Shown: piece by piece, positions 53,110-61,369 of the stretch
Numbering within the stretch: the first letter of the stretch is position 1
How the letters are laid out: each line of letters opens with the position of its first letter
Assembly (NCBI RefSeq): GCF_004684205.1
Contig: NZ_SRIO01000001.1
Span: 124,001-188,000 of the forward strand
DNA length: 64,000 nt
Origin: Candidatus Macondimonas diazotrophica
GTDB lineage: Bacteria; Pseudomonadota; Gammaproteobacteria; UBA5335
Direction: 5' to 3'
Translations under genes and position numbers: made by a program
Notes under the pieces: generated by a model
The model's input: the letters and a program-made list of their open reading frames with translations, nothing else
Database searches by the model: none
What the model was told of the DNA's origin: nothing

Positions 53110-53462
53110 GGACGTGAATCCTGGTTCGCCGCATCCGGTGCGGAAGCGGCCGGGATTTCGGCTTCCTCGGCGGCGGACACAGCTGGCGGCTGAATCGAAC
53201 GGCCCGCCATGGCATCGAGACTGCGCAACTCATCGCGGATGCCACGCAGATTGTGCAGGTCGGGATTATCCTTCAATTGCTGGCGCAGCTCGCTGACCTT
53301 GAGCTCACGCTCCAGCTCCTGCTGCGCCACGTGGGCCAAGCCCCGGATGCGCCGAACCCAGTAGCCCATCTGCCGGGCAGCCGCGGGCAGCCGCTCCGGG
53401 CCGAGGACCACCAGAGCCATTACGAAAACGAGGACCAGCTCCCAAAAGCCGATATCGAACAT
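53106..53462 (-). CDS. tatB: TatB
   Basis: 118 residues: N-terminal helix starting MFDIGFWELVLVFVMALVVLGPERLP with the TatB glutamate and GPERLP hinge, then an amphipathic helix and an acidic, disordered tail. Partner of TatC in substrate recognition. Coupled to tatC by an ATGA overlap; 60 bp after tatA. Confidence 0.96.
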   Translation of the reverse strand: MFDIGFWELVLVFVMALVVLGPERLPAAARQMGYWVRRIRGLAHVAQQELERELKVSELRQQLKDNPDLHNLRGIRDELRSLDAMAGRSIQPPAVSAAEEAEIPAASAPDAANQDSRP

Positions 53463-53522
53463 CCCGGCACTCCCCGATGGGTGCGCGCGACCCGCGGTTT
53501 CGGCGGGGTTACGCGAGCGGAA

Positions 53523-53768
53523 TCAACCGGAGTGTGTCTCGTCCCGAACCCGGTCGGCCGTCTGGTCTGACGGACTCGACGAACCGGGCAAGGTGCCCGT
53601 GGACTTGGCGGTCGATTTTGCGCTCTCCTCGTCGGACATCGCCGATCTGAAGTTGCGGATGGCCGCACCCAAATCGCCACCCATGCTGCCCAAGCGCCGG
53701 GTCCCGAAGATCAGCACCACGATCACCAATAGAATCAGAAGCTGCCAAATACTGACGCCACCCAACAT
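53523..53768 (-). CDS. tatA: TatA
   Basis: 81 residues: short helix [21 protein letters not shown] with the FG-T hinge, amphipathic helix [18 protein letters not shown], then a Ser/Thr/Glu-rich tail. Forms the pore-like part of the Tat translocase. The start lies four bases after the hisE stop, so the tat genes read on from the his operon. Confidence 0.96.
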   Translation of the reverse strand: MLGGVSIWQLLILLVIVVLIFGTRRLGSMGGDLGAAIRNFRSAMSDEESAKSTAKSTGTLPGSSSPSDQTADRVRDETHSG

Positions 53769-53772
53769 CGCC

Positions 53773-54123
53773 TTACTCCTTGCGCTGGGCGCTGTTGCCC
53801 CGCGCGGCCTTTTCCGTCAATCCTGAGACCCCGCTGCGCCGGGCCAGTTCAACCCACACGGCATCCGGATCCAGATCCAGATGTACCAAGAGCACCAGAC
53901 TATGAAACCACAAGTCAGCGACTTCACGAATGACAGCATCGGGAACACCGTCCTTCGCCGCCATCACCGTCTCGGTCGCTTCCTCTCCGATTTTCTTGAG
54001 GATCGCGTCCAACCCCTTGGCATAGAGCTGGGCGACATACGACGTTTCCGGACTGGCCCCGCGCCGCGCTCGCAAGACCTCCACCAGCTCGTGATAATGC
54101 TGGAGCGCCGCCTCAGTCGCCAT
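53773..54123 (-). CDS. hisE: Phosphoribosyl-ATP pyrophosphatase HisE
   Basis: 116 residues of the all-alpha MazG-like HisE fold with the metal-binding [16 protein letters not shown] and the downstream [14 protein letters not shown]. Second step of histidine synthesis. The ATG at 54123 overlaps the hisI end by 11 bases, so the two activities are on separate but coupled genes. Confidence 0.95.
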   Translation of the reverse strand: MATEAALQHYHELVEVLRARRGASPETSYVAQLYAKGLDAILKKIGEEATETVMAAKDGVPDAVIREVADLWFHSLVLLVHLDLDPDAVWVELARRSGVSGLTEKAARGNSAQRKE

Positions 54124-54502
54124 AGATTTCCTCTGGATCCTTGAGCACCGGGTCGACCGGCACCCAGCCCTGCCCCTCGGCCCAGCGGTGGTAGAAACAG
54201 CTGGCACGCCCGGTATGACAGGCGATCTCGCCCCTTTGGGTCACGCGCAGCAGCACGGCATCCCGATCACAATCGAGCCGCACCTCATGCACCTGTTGGA
54301 CATGCCCGGAGCGCTCGCCTTTATGCCAAAGCCGCTGACGCGATCGCGACCAGTACACGGCTTCGCCCCGAGTCAGCGTCTCGCGCAGCGCATCACGGTT
54401 CATCCAGGCCAGCATCAACACCTGCCCCGTGGCGGCGTCCTGAGCGATCGCCGGCACCAGGCCATCCGGGTTCCAAGCGACGGACTCGACATCGATGCCC
54501 AT
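54113..54502 (-). CDS. hisI: Phosphoribosyl-AMP cyclohydrolase HisI
   Basis: 129 residues. Zinc and magnesium site: [13 protein letters not shown] and [10 protein letters not shown], with LAWMN and [14 protein letters not shown]. Third step of histidine synthesis. The ATG shares one base with the hisF stop (TGATG); a TTG three bases earlier is possible. Confidence 0.95.
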   Translation of the reverse strand: MGIDVESVAWNPDGLVPAIAQDAATGQVLMLAWMNRDALRETLTRGEAVYWSRSRQRLWHKGERSGHVQQVHEVRLDCDRDAVLLRVTQRGEIACHTGRASCFYHRWAEGQGWVPVDPVLKDPEEIYGD

Positions 54503-55293
54503 CAAACGGCTTCCTTTGATTCGAGGCGTACCTCGATTCCCGACTCGGCGAGAAACCGCTTGGCTTCGGGAATCGTGTGCGTGCCGAAATGAAAGATACT
54601 GGCGGCCAGCACGGCATCGGCATGACCGACCAGAACGCCATCACGCAGGTGTTCAAGCCCCCCGACACCGCCTGACGCGATGATGGGAACTTCAACACGA
54701 TGGGCAATGGCCTCATTGAGCGCATTGTCGAAACCCAACCCGGTTCCATCACGATCCATGCTGGTCACCAACAACTCACCAGCGCCGAGCTCAGCCATCC
54801 GTTCGGCCCAGGCCACGGCATCAAGACCGGTCGGCCGACGCCCACCGTGGGTGTAGATTTCCCACCGCGGAGCGGCCTCGGTGCCGGGTACGCGACGCGC
54901 ATCGATGGCCACCACGATGCATTGGGAACCGAAATGATCGGCAGCCTCGCGGATGAAATCCGCACGCGCCACGGCGGCGCTATTGATCGAAACCTTATCC
55001 GCCCCGGCATTGAGCAGCCGCCGCACGTCGGCGCAGTGACGCACCCCGCCGCCGACAGTGAGCGGAATGAACACCTGCGCCGCAACGGCTTCCACCATAT
55101 GAATCAGCGTGTCGCGTTCCTGGTGACTGGCCGTGATATCGAGGAAAGCGAGTTCGTCCGCACCCTGCTCATCGTAGCGACGCGCAATTTCCACCGGATC
55201 CCCGGCATCACGCAGTCCTTCGAAGCGCACACCCTTGACGACGCGCCCGCCGTCCACATCGAGACAGGGAATGATGCGCTTGGCAAGGGCCAC
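54502..55293 (-). CDS. hisF: Imidazole glycerol phosphate synthase cyclase subunit HisF
   Basis: 263 residues, TIM barrel. Begins [21 protein letters not shown] from a GTG at 55293, which matches the family start; the open frame further upstream does not. Catalytic aspartates: D in PCLDVDGG and in [16 protein letters not shown] precedes the GTG and one base separates it from the hisA stop. Uses ammonia from HisH. Confidence 0.95.
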   Translation of the reverse strand: MALAKRIIPCLDVDGGRVVKGVRFEGLRDAGDPVEIARRYDEQGADELAFLDITASHQERDTLIHMVEAVAAQVFIPLTVGGGVRHCADVRRLLNAGADKVSINSAAVARADFIREAADHFGSQCIVVAIDARRVPGTEAAPRWEIYTHGGRRPTGLDAVAWAERMAELGAGELLVTSMDRDGTGLGFDNALNEAIAHRVEVPIIASGGVGGLEHLRDGVLVGHADAVLAASIFHFGTHTIPEAKRFLAESGIEVRLESKEAV

Positions 55294-55294
55294 T

Positions 55295-56032
55295 TCAGCC
55301 CCCCAGGCCGACGACGAGCCGCTGGGCAGCAGCCAGATCAAGAGACCCTTCATACAGCGCACGACCGATCACGGCGCCGATGACGCCTTCATCGGTCACG
55401 GCACACAATGCGCGAATGTCGTCCAGGCAGTGCACGCCACCCGAGGCGATCACCGGGACACGCACACTGCGCGCCAGCTCGACGGTGGCGTCCACGTTGA
55501 CCCCGTCCATCATCCCGTCCCGACCGATGTCGGTGTAGATGATCGCTTCCACGCCATCGTCCTCCAGACGCCGGGCGACATCGATGACATCGTGGTGGGA
55601 CAGCTTGGACCAGCCATCGATAGCGACCTTGCCGTTGCGGGCATCCAGGCCGACGATGATGTGTCCCGGAAACTCCATGCACAGATCGTTGATGAAATGG
55701 GGTGTGTTGACCGCCTTGGTACCGATGATGACGTAGCGTGCACCGGCATCCAGGTAGTCCTGAACCGTTTCCTCATCCCGAATTCCGCCCCCGATCTGCA
55801 CCGGGACATCGGGATGGGCCGCACAGATGCGCGAGACGATCTCGCGGCTGACCGGCCGACCCTGCACTGCGCCATCCAGATCGACCAAATGCAGGCGCTT
55901 GGCACCCGTCTTGACCCAACGATCGGCGACCGCGACGGGATCATCGGAAAAAACGGTGACATCGTCCATTCGGCCCTGACGCAGGCGAACGCATTGACCG
56001 TCTTTGATGTCGATGGCGGGAATGAGCAGCAT
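55295..56032 (-). CDS. hisA: Phosphoribosylformimino-AICAR-P isomerase HisA
   Basis: 245 residues, half-barrel-duplicated TIM fold. Starts [20 protein letters not shown] with the catalytic aspartate, and has the partner aspartate in [11 protein letters not shown]. Amadori isomerisation step between HisI and HisHF. Tightly spaced to hisF and 13 bp after hisH. Confidence 0.96.
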   Translation of the reverse strand: MLLIPAIDIKDGQCVRLRQGRMDDVTVFSDDPVAVADRWVKTGAKRLHLVDLDGAVQGRPVSREIVSRICAAHPDVPVQIGGGIRDEETVQDYLDAGARYVIIGTKAVNTPHFINDLCMEFPGHIIVGLDARNGKVAIDGWSKLSHHDVIDVARRLEDDGVEAIIYTDIGRDGMMDGVNVDATVELARSVRVPVIASGGVHCLDDIRALCAVTDEGVIGAVIGRALYEGSLDLAAAQRLVVGLGG

Positions 56033-56045
56033 GACAGACCTCGGA

Positions 56046-56705
56046 TCAGGAAACAGGCGCCGGAGTGGAACCATCCCAGCGGCTGAAATTGGCCAACAGG
56101 CGCAAGCCGGCATGCTGGCTTTTCTCTGGATGAAACTGTACCGCAAAAAAACTGCCCCGACCCATGGCAGCGGCGAACGGCACGCCATAATGGCTGACCG
56201 CCGCCACCTCGGCGGTTCCCGCCGGGGCATAGTAACTGTGCACGAAGTAAAACCGCGTTCCCGGTGGGATTCCTTCAAACAGGGGATGCGGTCGGGTGGG
56301 GTCGACGCGGTTCCACCCCATGTGCGGAATACGGATCGGGAGAAGCCCCGGCCCTTCCGGGATGCCAGCCGGGAACCGCTGCACCCGACCCGAAAACAGC
56401 CCCAGTCCCGGAGTGCCGCCGTTTTCCTCGCTAAACTCGAGCGCGGCCTGCAAGCCGAGGCAAACGCCCAGCGTGGGTTTCTCGCGGGCGAGCTCGGGGA
56501 GCAGCCCCAGCAGATCGCGCTGGGCCAGCTCGACCCGGCAATGGCCGATGGCGCCTTGGCCCGGAAAGACGATGCGATCGGCTGCGCGCAGTTCGGCAGC
56601 AGATTGGGTAATCAGAATCCGGGTATCGGGCGCGACGCGCTCCAAGGCCTTGGCCATGGAATGCAGGTTGCCCATTCCGTAATCCAGGATCGCGAGGGTC
56701 GGCAT
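56046..56705 (-). CDS. hisH: Imidazole glycerol phosphate synthase glutaminase subunit HisH
   Basis: 219 residues, class I amidotransferase. Nucleophile C82 in LGVCLGLQ (usual form GICLGMQ), with H and E in [11 protein letters not shown]-terminal [11 protein letters not shown] is the family start. Supplies ammonia to HisF. Confidence 0.95.
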   Translation of the reverse strand: MPTLAILDYGMGNLHSMAKALERVAPDTRILITQSAAELRAADRIVFPGQGAIGHCRVELAQRDLLGLLPELAREKPTLGVCLGLQAALEFSEENGGTPGLGLFSGRVQRFPAGIPEGPGLLPIRIPHMGWNRVDPTRPHPLFEGIPPGTRFYFVHSYYAPAGTAEVAAVSHYGVPFAAAMGRGSFFAVQFHPEKSQHAGLRLLANFSRWDGSTPAPVS

Positions 56706-56723
56706 CGCGGTAATCCGATGAGG

Positions 56724-57317
56724 TTAAAGACTTCCCTTCGTGGAGGGGATGACCTGTGCCTGGCGTTCATCAAAGGCCGCAGCTTGGCGCAGCGCGCGAC
56801 CAAAGGCCTTGAAAATGGTCTCGGCAATATGATGGGCGTTGCGCCCTTTCAGATTGTCGATGTGAACCGTGGCTTGGGCGTGGTTGACGAATCCCTGAAA
56901 AAACTCGCGGATCAGATCCACATCGAATGCACCAATCCGCGCGCGGGGATAATCCGCCGTGTACTCGAGGCCCGGCCGCCCGGAAAAATCAATCACCACC
57001 CGCGACAGCGCCTCATCCAGCGGAACATAGGCATGCCCGTAACGCACGATGCCTTTCTTGTCCCCCAGTGCCTGGGCCAGCGCCTGGCCGAGCGTGATGC
57101 CGACGTCCTCGACGGTGTGATGGGCGTCGACTTCAAGGTCACCCTGCGCCGCGATACTGAGATCGAGCGCTCCATGGCGGGCAATCTGGTCGAGCATGTG
57201 GTCGAAAAACGGCAAGCCAGTGGCCAAGCGCGAAACGCCACTGCCGTCCAGATTCAACTCGACACTGATCCGGGTTTCAAGCGTGCCTCGTTCAACACGG
57301 GCGATACGGGCGGACAT
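56724..57317 (-). CDS. hisB: Imidazoleglycerol-phosphate dehydratase HisB (monofunctional)
   Basis: 197 residues, single dehydratase domain; the N-terminal phosphatase found in enteric HisB is absent, so histidinol-phosphatase must be elsewhere. Manganese-site histidine clusters: [24 protein letters not shown] and GRNAHHIAE. First gene of the hisBHAFIE-tatABC run. No Shine-Dalgarno is obvious. Divergent from ureE over 206 bp. Confidence 0.96.
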   Translation of the reverse strand: MSARIARVERGTLETRISVELNLDGSGVSRLATGLPFFDHMLDQIARHGALDLSIAAQGDLEVDAHHTVEDVGITLGQALAQALGDKKGIVRYGHAYVPLDEALSRVVIDFSGRPGLEYTADYPRARIGAFDVDLIREFFQGFVNHAQATVHIDNLKGRNAHHIAETIFKAFGRALRQAAAFDERQAQVIPSTKGSL

Positions 57318-57425
57318 GATGTGACAAAACTAGGTCATCGGGGGAGGATCCTCGAGTTTGAACAATTCGCATCGGCACGTCAACGAACACCGAGCGGAAC
57401 ATCCTCCTGCCGACCGGGAGCGGCG

Positions 57426-57453
57426 CTGACTTTCACAGTGGAGATGGGATAAT
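57426..57453 (+). promoter_or_regulatory. Candidate promoter of ureE-ureF
   Basis: CTGACT (57426-57431), a 16-base spacer and GATAAT (57448-57453), followed by about 65 bases to the ureE ATG. Two mismatches in total from the sigma70 consensus hexamers besides the spacing. Confidence 0.45.
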
Positions 57454-57523
57454 CCTGCTCTCGCCCCCAGCGGCACCGCCAAACGCGCGGGGCCGCACCA
57501 CTACATCCGGAGAGTGCGCGATC

Positions 57524-58009
57524 ATGCTGGAAATCCGCGAACGCCTGGCGCCCGATGAGTCGACAGGCGAATGCCCCGCAGGAGGCACCCTCACGTTGGC
57601 GTTCGATGCGCGCCAGCGCAGCCGTCAGCGCGTGCGCCTGGACGATGGCCGGGAATATGCCTTGCTATTGCCGCGCGGGACGGTCTTGCAACACGGCGAT
57701 CGGCTGCGCGACGCACACGGCCGGATCGTAACCGTGTGCGCTGCCAAGGAAGCGGTGTCGACCGTGCACACGGCCGATCCGCTGCAATTGGCGCGGGCCT
57801 GCTACCACCTGGGCAATCGCCATGTCCCGCTGCAGATCACCGCCCACTGGCTCCGTTACCGGCATGATCATGTGCTGGATGATCTGGCCATTCGGCTGGG
57901 ACTCACCGTCACTCATGAGCAGGCCCGATTCGAACCAGAATCCGGCGCCTACGACGAGGGGGGCGGTCACGCGCATCACCACCACCCGGCGATGCACCCC
58001 AGCCCATGA
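57524..58009 (+). CDS. ureE: Urease accessory protein UreE (nickel chaperone)
   Basis: 161 residues. N-terminal peptide-binding domain and C-terminal nickel-binding domain with ACYHLGNRHVPLQI, whose histidine is at the conserved metal site, and DDLAIRLGLTV. The His-rich tail HAHHHHPAMH near the C-terminus stores nickel. It would hand nickel to UreG for urease maturation. The ureF start overlaps its stop (ATGA). Confidence 0.94.
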   Translation: MLEIRERLAPDESTGECPAGGTLTLAFDARQRSRQRVRLDDGREYALLLPRGTVLQHGDRLRDAHGRIVTVCAAKEAVSTVHTADPLQLARACYHLGNRHVPLQITAHWLRYRHDHVLDDLAIRLGLTVTHEQARFEPESGAYDEGGGHAHHHHPAMHPSP

Positions 58010-58698
58010 CCAGCGGGCTGGACGAGACTGGCTTGCTGCGCCTCATGCAGCTGACCAGCCCGAGCCTGCCGATCGGCGCCTTTGCCTGGTCGCAGGGCCT
58101 CGAATCAGCCGTTGACCAAGGCTGGATCCGTACCGAAGCCCAGGCCGCCGCATGGCTGGATGGCGTCCTGACGCATGGCCTGGCCTATCTGGATATCCCG
58201 GTACTCCGGCGGCTGCACGAGGCCCTGACGATCGAACGCTTTGAGCTCGCCGCATCATGGAACGCGTGGCTGCTGGCATGCCGCGAAAGCCGTGAACTGT
58301 GGGAGGAAGACACCCAGATCGGCGCGGCACTGGGCCGATTGCTGGTCAGTCTGGACGCACCGGTGATGCAGCAATGGCAAACCCGGCACGGCCAAGCGCC
58401 TCTGAGCTACGCCGCGGCCTTCGCACTGGCCGCAGTGCACGCAAGACTGACCGCTCGCACGACCGCGGTGGGCTACCTCTGGGCCTTCAGCGAGAACCAG
58501 GCTGCTGCACTCATCAAACTGGGCGTATTGGGCCAGACCGGCGCCCAGCGTCTACTGGGCCGACTGCACGCCGTCATCGGCGCCGGCGTGGAACAAGCGT
58601 GGTCGCTTCCCGACGATGCGTTGGGCGCCAGCCTGTCTGGCCAGGCCCTGGCCAGCGCCTGGCATGAACACCAGCACAGCCGATTGTTCCGGTCCTGA
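58006..58698 (+). CDS. ureF: Urease accessory protein UreF
   Basis: 230 residues, all-helical. Family segments LMQLTSPSLPIGAFAWSQGLESAVDQG at the start and YLWAFSENQAAALIKLGVLGQTGAQRLL in the C-terminal half. Part of the UreF-UreD/H-UreG activation complex. In most gammaproteobacteria ureG follows directly; here the next gene is on the opposite strand and unrelated. Confidence 0.94.
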   Translation: MTSGLDETGLLRLMQLTSPSLPIGAFAWSQGLESAVDQGWIRTEAQAAAWLDGVLTHGLAYLDIPVLRRLHEALTIERFELAASWNAWLLACRESRELWEEDTQIGAALGRLLVSLDAPVMQQWQTRHGQAPLSYAAAFALAAVHARLTARTTAVGYLWAFSENQAAALIKLGVLGQTGAQRLLGRLHAVIGAGVEQAWSLPDDALGASLSGQALASAWHEHQHSRLFRS

Positions 58699-58731
58699 CC
58701 GGCGGCCGCGTGATCGTGCGCCGCTGCCCGA

Positions 58732-59034
58732 TCACCGATTTGCCGCCGGCTTTCCCTGCTGCAAAGCGCGTGCGACCCGCTTGCCCGCTGCATCGCTCAG
58801 CACAATGGCCCGCAGGGCGCCGGGGTATAGCCGACCCGCCTCGCGCAACCGTGCAAAGGCCGCGCTGTCCACATCCGGGTGCAGCACGCGATAGTCCACG
58901 CCATCGCGCAATGCGAGCGCCTTGAAGGCGCGAAACGCGCTGCCCTTGGCCAATCCCGCCTGCTCATCGAGCTCCCGCAGCGTATGCCCGCCTTTGGGAT
59001 CGAACGGAAGCTGCTCGGATAGCGGGACCGGCAA
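58732..59034 (-). CDS. Small conserved-looking protein, probable TTG start
   Basis: About 100 residues if it starts at TTG 59034. I do not recognise the family. GGAG sits six bases before that TTG. The open frame extends to 59187, but there it overlaps the DUF3617 gene and reads as low-complexity Gly/Arg. The protein is helical and basic, with LRELDEQAGLAKGSAFRAFKAL-like sequence resembling a DNA-binding helix-turn-helix opening (T-x-x-E-L-x-x-x-x-G-x-x-x-G-x-x-F). A role as a small DNA-binding protein is a guess. Confidence 0.5.
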   Translation of the reverse strand: MPVPLSEQLPFDPKGGHTLRELDEQAGLAKGSAFRAFKALALRDGVDYRVLHPDVDSAAFARLREAGRLYPGALRAIVLSDAAGKRVARALQQGKPAANR

Positions 59035-59066
59035 GTTCGGCTCCGGACACTGGGCAGCGCCGGGCC

Positions 59067-59579
59067 TTACCGTTCGGCTCCCGCCCCCCATTCCTCGGCC
59101 ATTCGCTTCAGCTGGTCCATATCCATCTGCCCCATTCCGGGGATATCGACGGTATTCTTGCCTTGCGCCGGGCATTGTCCCAACCATCGTCCCGAGACTT
59201 CCGTGATCGCGACGACCTGATTTCCTTCCAGGGTCTCGACGCGTGACTCGAACGCATCCTCGCTGACGCGGCGCCCCTGGCCTCGCAGGTGCACCGTTTT
59301 GCCATCCTCCTCACACGCATACTCGAAGCGCGTGGTTGCACCGGTGGCCTTTTGTGAAATTACCTTGCATTCGGATGGAACGTCCGAACTGGCAAGATTC
59401 CTTTCGGCCTTGGCAGCGGTTTCCTCATCCACGCAGGTGCGGATCACAGGCAGGGCCTGTCCGTTGTGGCGGGTCGTCATCTCCCATTGACCGGCCTTGG
59501 TCGCGTAAGGAGACAACTCGGCCGCCGTCGCGGGCAAAGTCACGATCCCCATCAGAGCGAACAGCACTCTCGGTTTCAT
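59067..59579 (-). CDS. Periplasmic DUF3617 family protein
   Basis: 170 residues. Signal peptide with ATA-A cleavage near residue 19. The mature part GQWEMTTRHNGQALP, then CVDEETAAKA and later CKVISQKATGATTRFEYACEEDG, is the cysteine-bearing pattern of DUF3617 proteins, which have no known function. It precedes the small TTG-start gene by 32 bp on the same strand, so the two may be cotranscribed. Confidence 0.82.
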   Translation of the reverse strand: MKPRVLFALMGIVTLPATAAELSPYATKAGQWEMTTRHNGQALPVIRTCVDEETAAKAERNLASSDVPSECKVISQKATGATTRFEYACEEDGKTVHLRGQGRRVSEDAFESRVETLEGNQVVAITEVSGRWLGQCPAQGKNTVDIPGMGQMDMDQLKRMAEEWGAGAER

Positions 59580-59661
59580 AAAGCCCTCATTGGATCAATC
59601 CGATTGATGGGGGCATTCTACCCGCGAACTGCGGAATCGCCAGCCGGTATGCCGGCCCCGC

Positions 59662-60804
59662 TCAGCCCGCTGGAACGAATCGGCGCGACGGGTCGCCATC
59701 TGGCGGAGCCTCCACCTGAACGCAGTTTCGCCCGGCCGCCTTTGCGCGGTAGAGCGCGCGGTCTGCGCGATCCAGAGCCGTCTCGATTGATTCGCCGGGG
59801 ACGTATTCGGTCACCCCGATGGATGCCGTCACGCTCACGTTGACCGGCATCGAGCGGGCGCCGTCCAACTCGATCTGCAGGCGCAACCGCTCCGCCGTGT
59901 CGGCGGCACGCGCCAGCGGTGTTTCGCTCAACAGAACCAGAAACTCCTCGCCGCCGTAACGCCCGAGAATATCGCCGACCCGGATCTGCTGGCGCAGCAC
60001 CTCCGCCACCACCTGCAAGGCACGATCCCCAACCAGATGGCCGTGCTGGTCGTTAATGCGCTTGAAATAGTCGAGGTCCAGCATGCACAGACTGAATCGA
60101 TACTGCCCGCGATCGGCAATCGCCTTTTGATGCATCAGCAGATCGATCAGATGCCGGCGATTGAACGTGCCGGTCAGATCATCCTGAATGGCGATTTGGC
60201 GAATTTGCTCCAGCGCGTGTTCCAGACGCCGATTGCCCTCAACCAGTCGCCGCCGCAAGGTGCTGATGTGTCCGCCCAGAACCGCAAACCACGGCAGCAA
60301 TCCCCCGAGCACCAACAATTGGGCAAACAGATCCATGAAGGCGATCGATTCGGGATGATTCAACTTGAGAAGCACCGCCATGGCGCTGAAGCAAGCCACC
60401 GTATAGGCACTCAGGCCGAGCAGCTGGCGAGTATTGAGATGAAACAGGCCGAATGTCATGACGGCCAGATAGAAAATCGACATGAGGCCGCGATAAGATC
60501 CCGCGAAGTACATCAGAAACGTGATCAATGCGATGCCGGAAGCCATTTGGGGAATGGTCAGGCTGGGGTCGGCGAAGCGCAGATTGGCGCCGCTACGGAA
60601 CAGCAGGTAGAAAACGCTGTTGGTTCCGAGAGCCAGCGCCATGAACATCAGCACCACATCGGCCGTTACCGGAATGATGCCGCCGCCAAGCACACTGACG
60701 GCCAGCAGCAGAAGGCCACCGATAAGATAGGAAGCGGCCGCCAGAGAATAACGCTGAATCCGGAGCTGCTGCGCTTTTTGTTCGAATTGTTGGTTCTTCG
60801 ACAT
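59662..60804 (-). CDS. Membrane-bound diguanylate cyclase (GGDEF domain)
   Basis: 380 residues from ATG at 60804. About six membrane helices (residues 15-200) resemble a 7TM-type or MASE-like sensor. A short coiled linker (RRRLVEGNRRLEHALEQIRQIA) leads to a GGDEF domain with active site RYGGEEF and the DDLTGTFNRRHL start, so it should make c-di-GMP. The inhibitory site reads LQIELD upstream of ARSM rather than a clear RxxD. ATGs at 60822 and 60840 are alternative starts. Confidence 0.9.
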   Translation of the reverse strand: MSKNQQFEQKAQQLRIQRYSLAAASYLIGGLLLLAVSVLGGGIIPVTADVVLMFMALALGTNSVFYLLFRSGANLRFADPSLTIPQMASGIALITFLMYFAGSYRGLMSIFYLAVMTFGLFHLNTRQLLGLSAYTVACFSAMAVLLKLNHPESIAFMDLFAQLLVLGGLLPWFAVLGGHISTLRRRLVEGNRRLEHALEQIRQIAIQDDLTGTFNRRHLIDLLMHQKAIADRGQYRFSLCMLDLDYFKRINDQHGHLVGDRALQVVAEVLRQQIRVGDILGRYGGEEFLVLLSETPLARAADTAERLRLQIELDGARSMPVNVSVTASIGVTEYVPGESIETALDRADRALYRAKAAGRNCVQVEAPPDGDPSRRFVPAG

Positions 60805-60904
60805 GAACAGCGCCGCCTCCATGCGACGCACCACGTGCATTGGCAAGTCTATTGAATATGCTACTTTAACAGCCCACTGACCGATCGCCCAACGCAGGTC
60901 CCCC

Positions 60905-61366
60905 ATGATTGCCTTCGAGCTGAATGGAAAGCCCGTCGAAATCGCGGCAGATTCACAAAAACCGCTGCTTTGGGTGTTGCGGGAAGATTGCAAATCGACC
61001 GGCACCAAATTTGGCTGCGGCATGGCGCTGTGCGGCGCATGTACCGTTCACCTAAACGGCTCACCGATTCGATCGTGCGTGACACCGCTCGCCGTTGTTG
61101 CGGGACAAAGCGTTACAACGATCGAAGGACTCGCGGGATCCAATCTCCATCCTGTCCAGCGCGCCTGGCTGGAAACGGACGTGCCCCAATGCGGCTACTG
61201 CCAATCCGGGCAGATCATGTCGGCCGCCGCTCTGCTCGCCGGCAACCCGGATCCCAGCGATGCCGAAATCGACCAGGCCATGGCGGGCAACATCTGCCGC
61301 TGCGGAACCTACCACCGAATCCGCCAAGCCATCCGTCGGGCCGCCGCGCTGACACGGGAGGGCTGA
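60905..61366 (+). CDS. iorA: (2Fe-2S) small subunit of a molybdenum hydroxylase (IorA-like)
   Basis: 153 residues. Plant-ferredoxin-type cluster: C-x4-C-x2-C pattern in [18 protein letters not shown] with a later C. The second, alpha-helical cluster uses QCGYCQSGQ and GNICRCGTY. This is the CoxS/IorA electron-transfer subunit. It is four bases upstream of the large subunit; no separate FAD (CoxM) subunit is present, which matches isoquinoline 1-oxidoreductase-type two-subunit enzymes. Probably transfers electrons to a membrane or periplasmic acceptor. Confidence 0.92.
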   Translation: MIAFELNGKPVEIAADSQKPLLWVLREDCKSTGTKFGCGMALCGACTVHLNGSPIRSCVTPLAVVAGQSVTTIEGLAGSNLHPVQRAWLETDVPQCGYCQSGQIMSAAALLAGNPDPSDAEIDQAMAGNICRCGTYHRIRQAIRRAAALTREG

Positions 61367-61369
61367 GCC

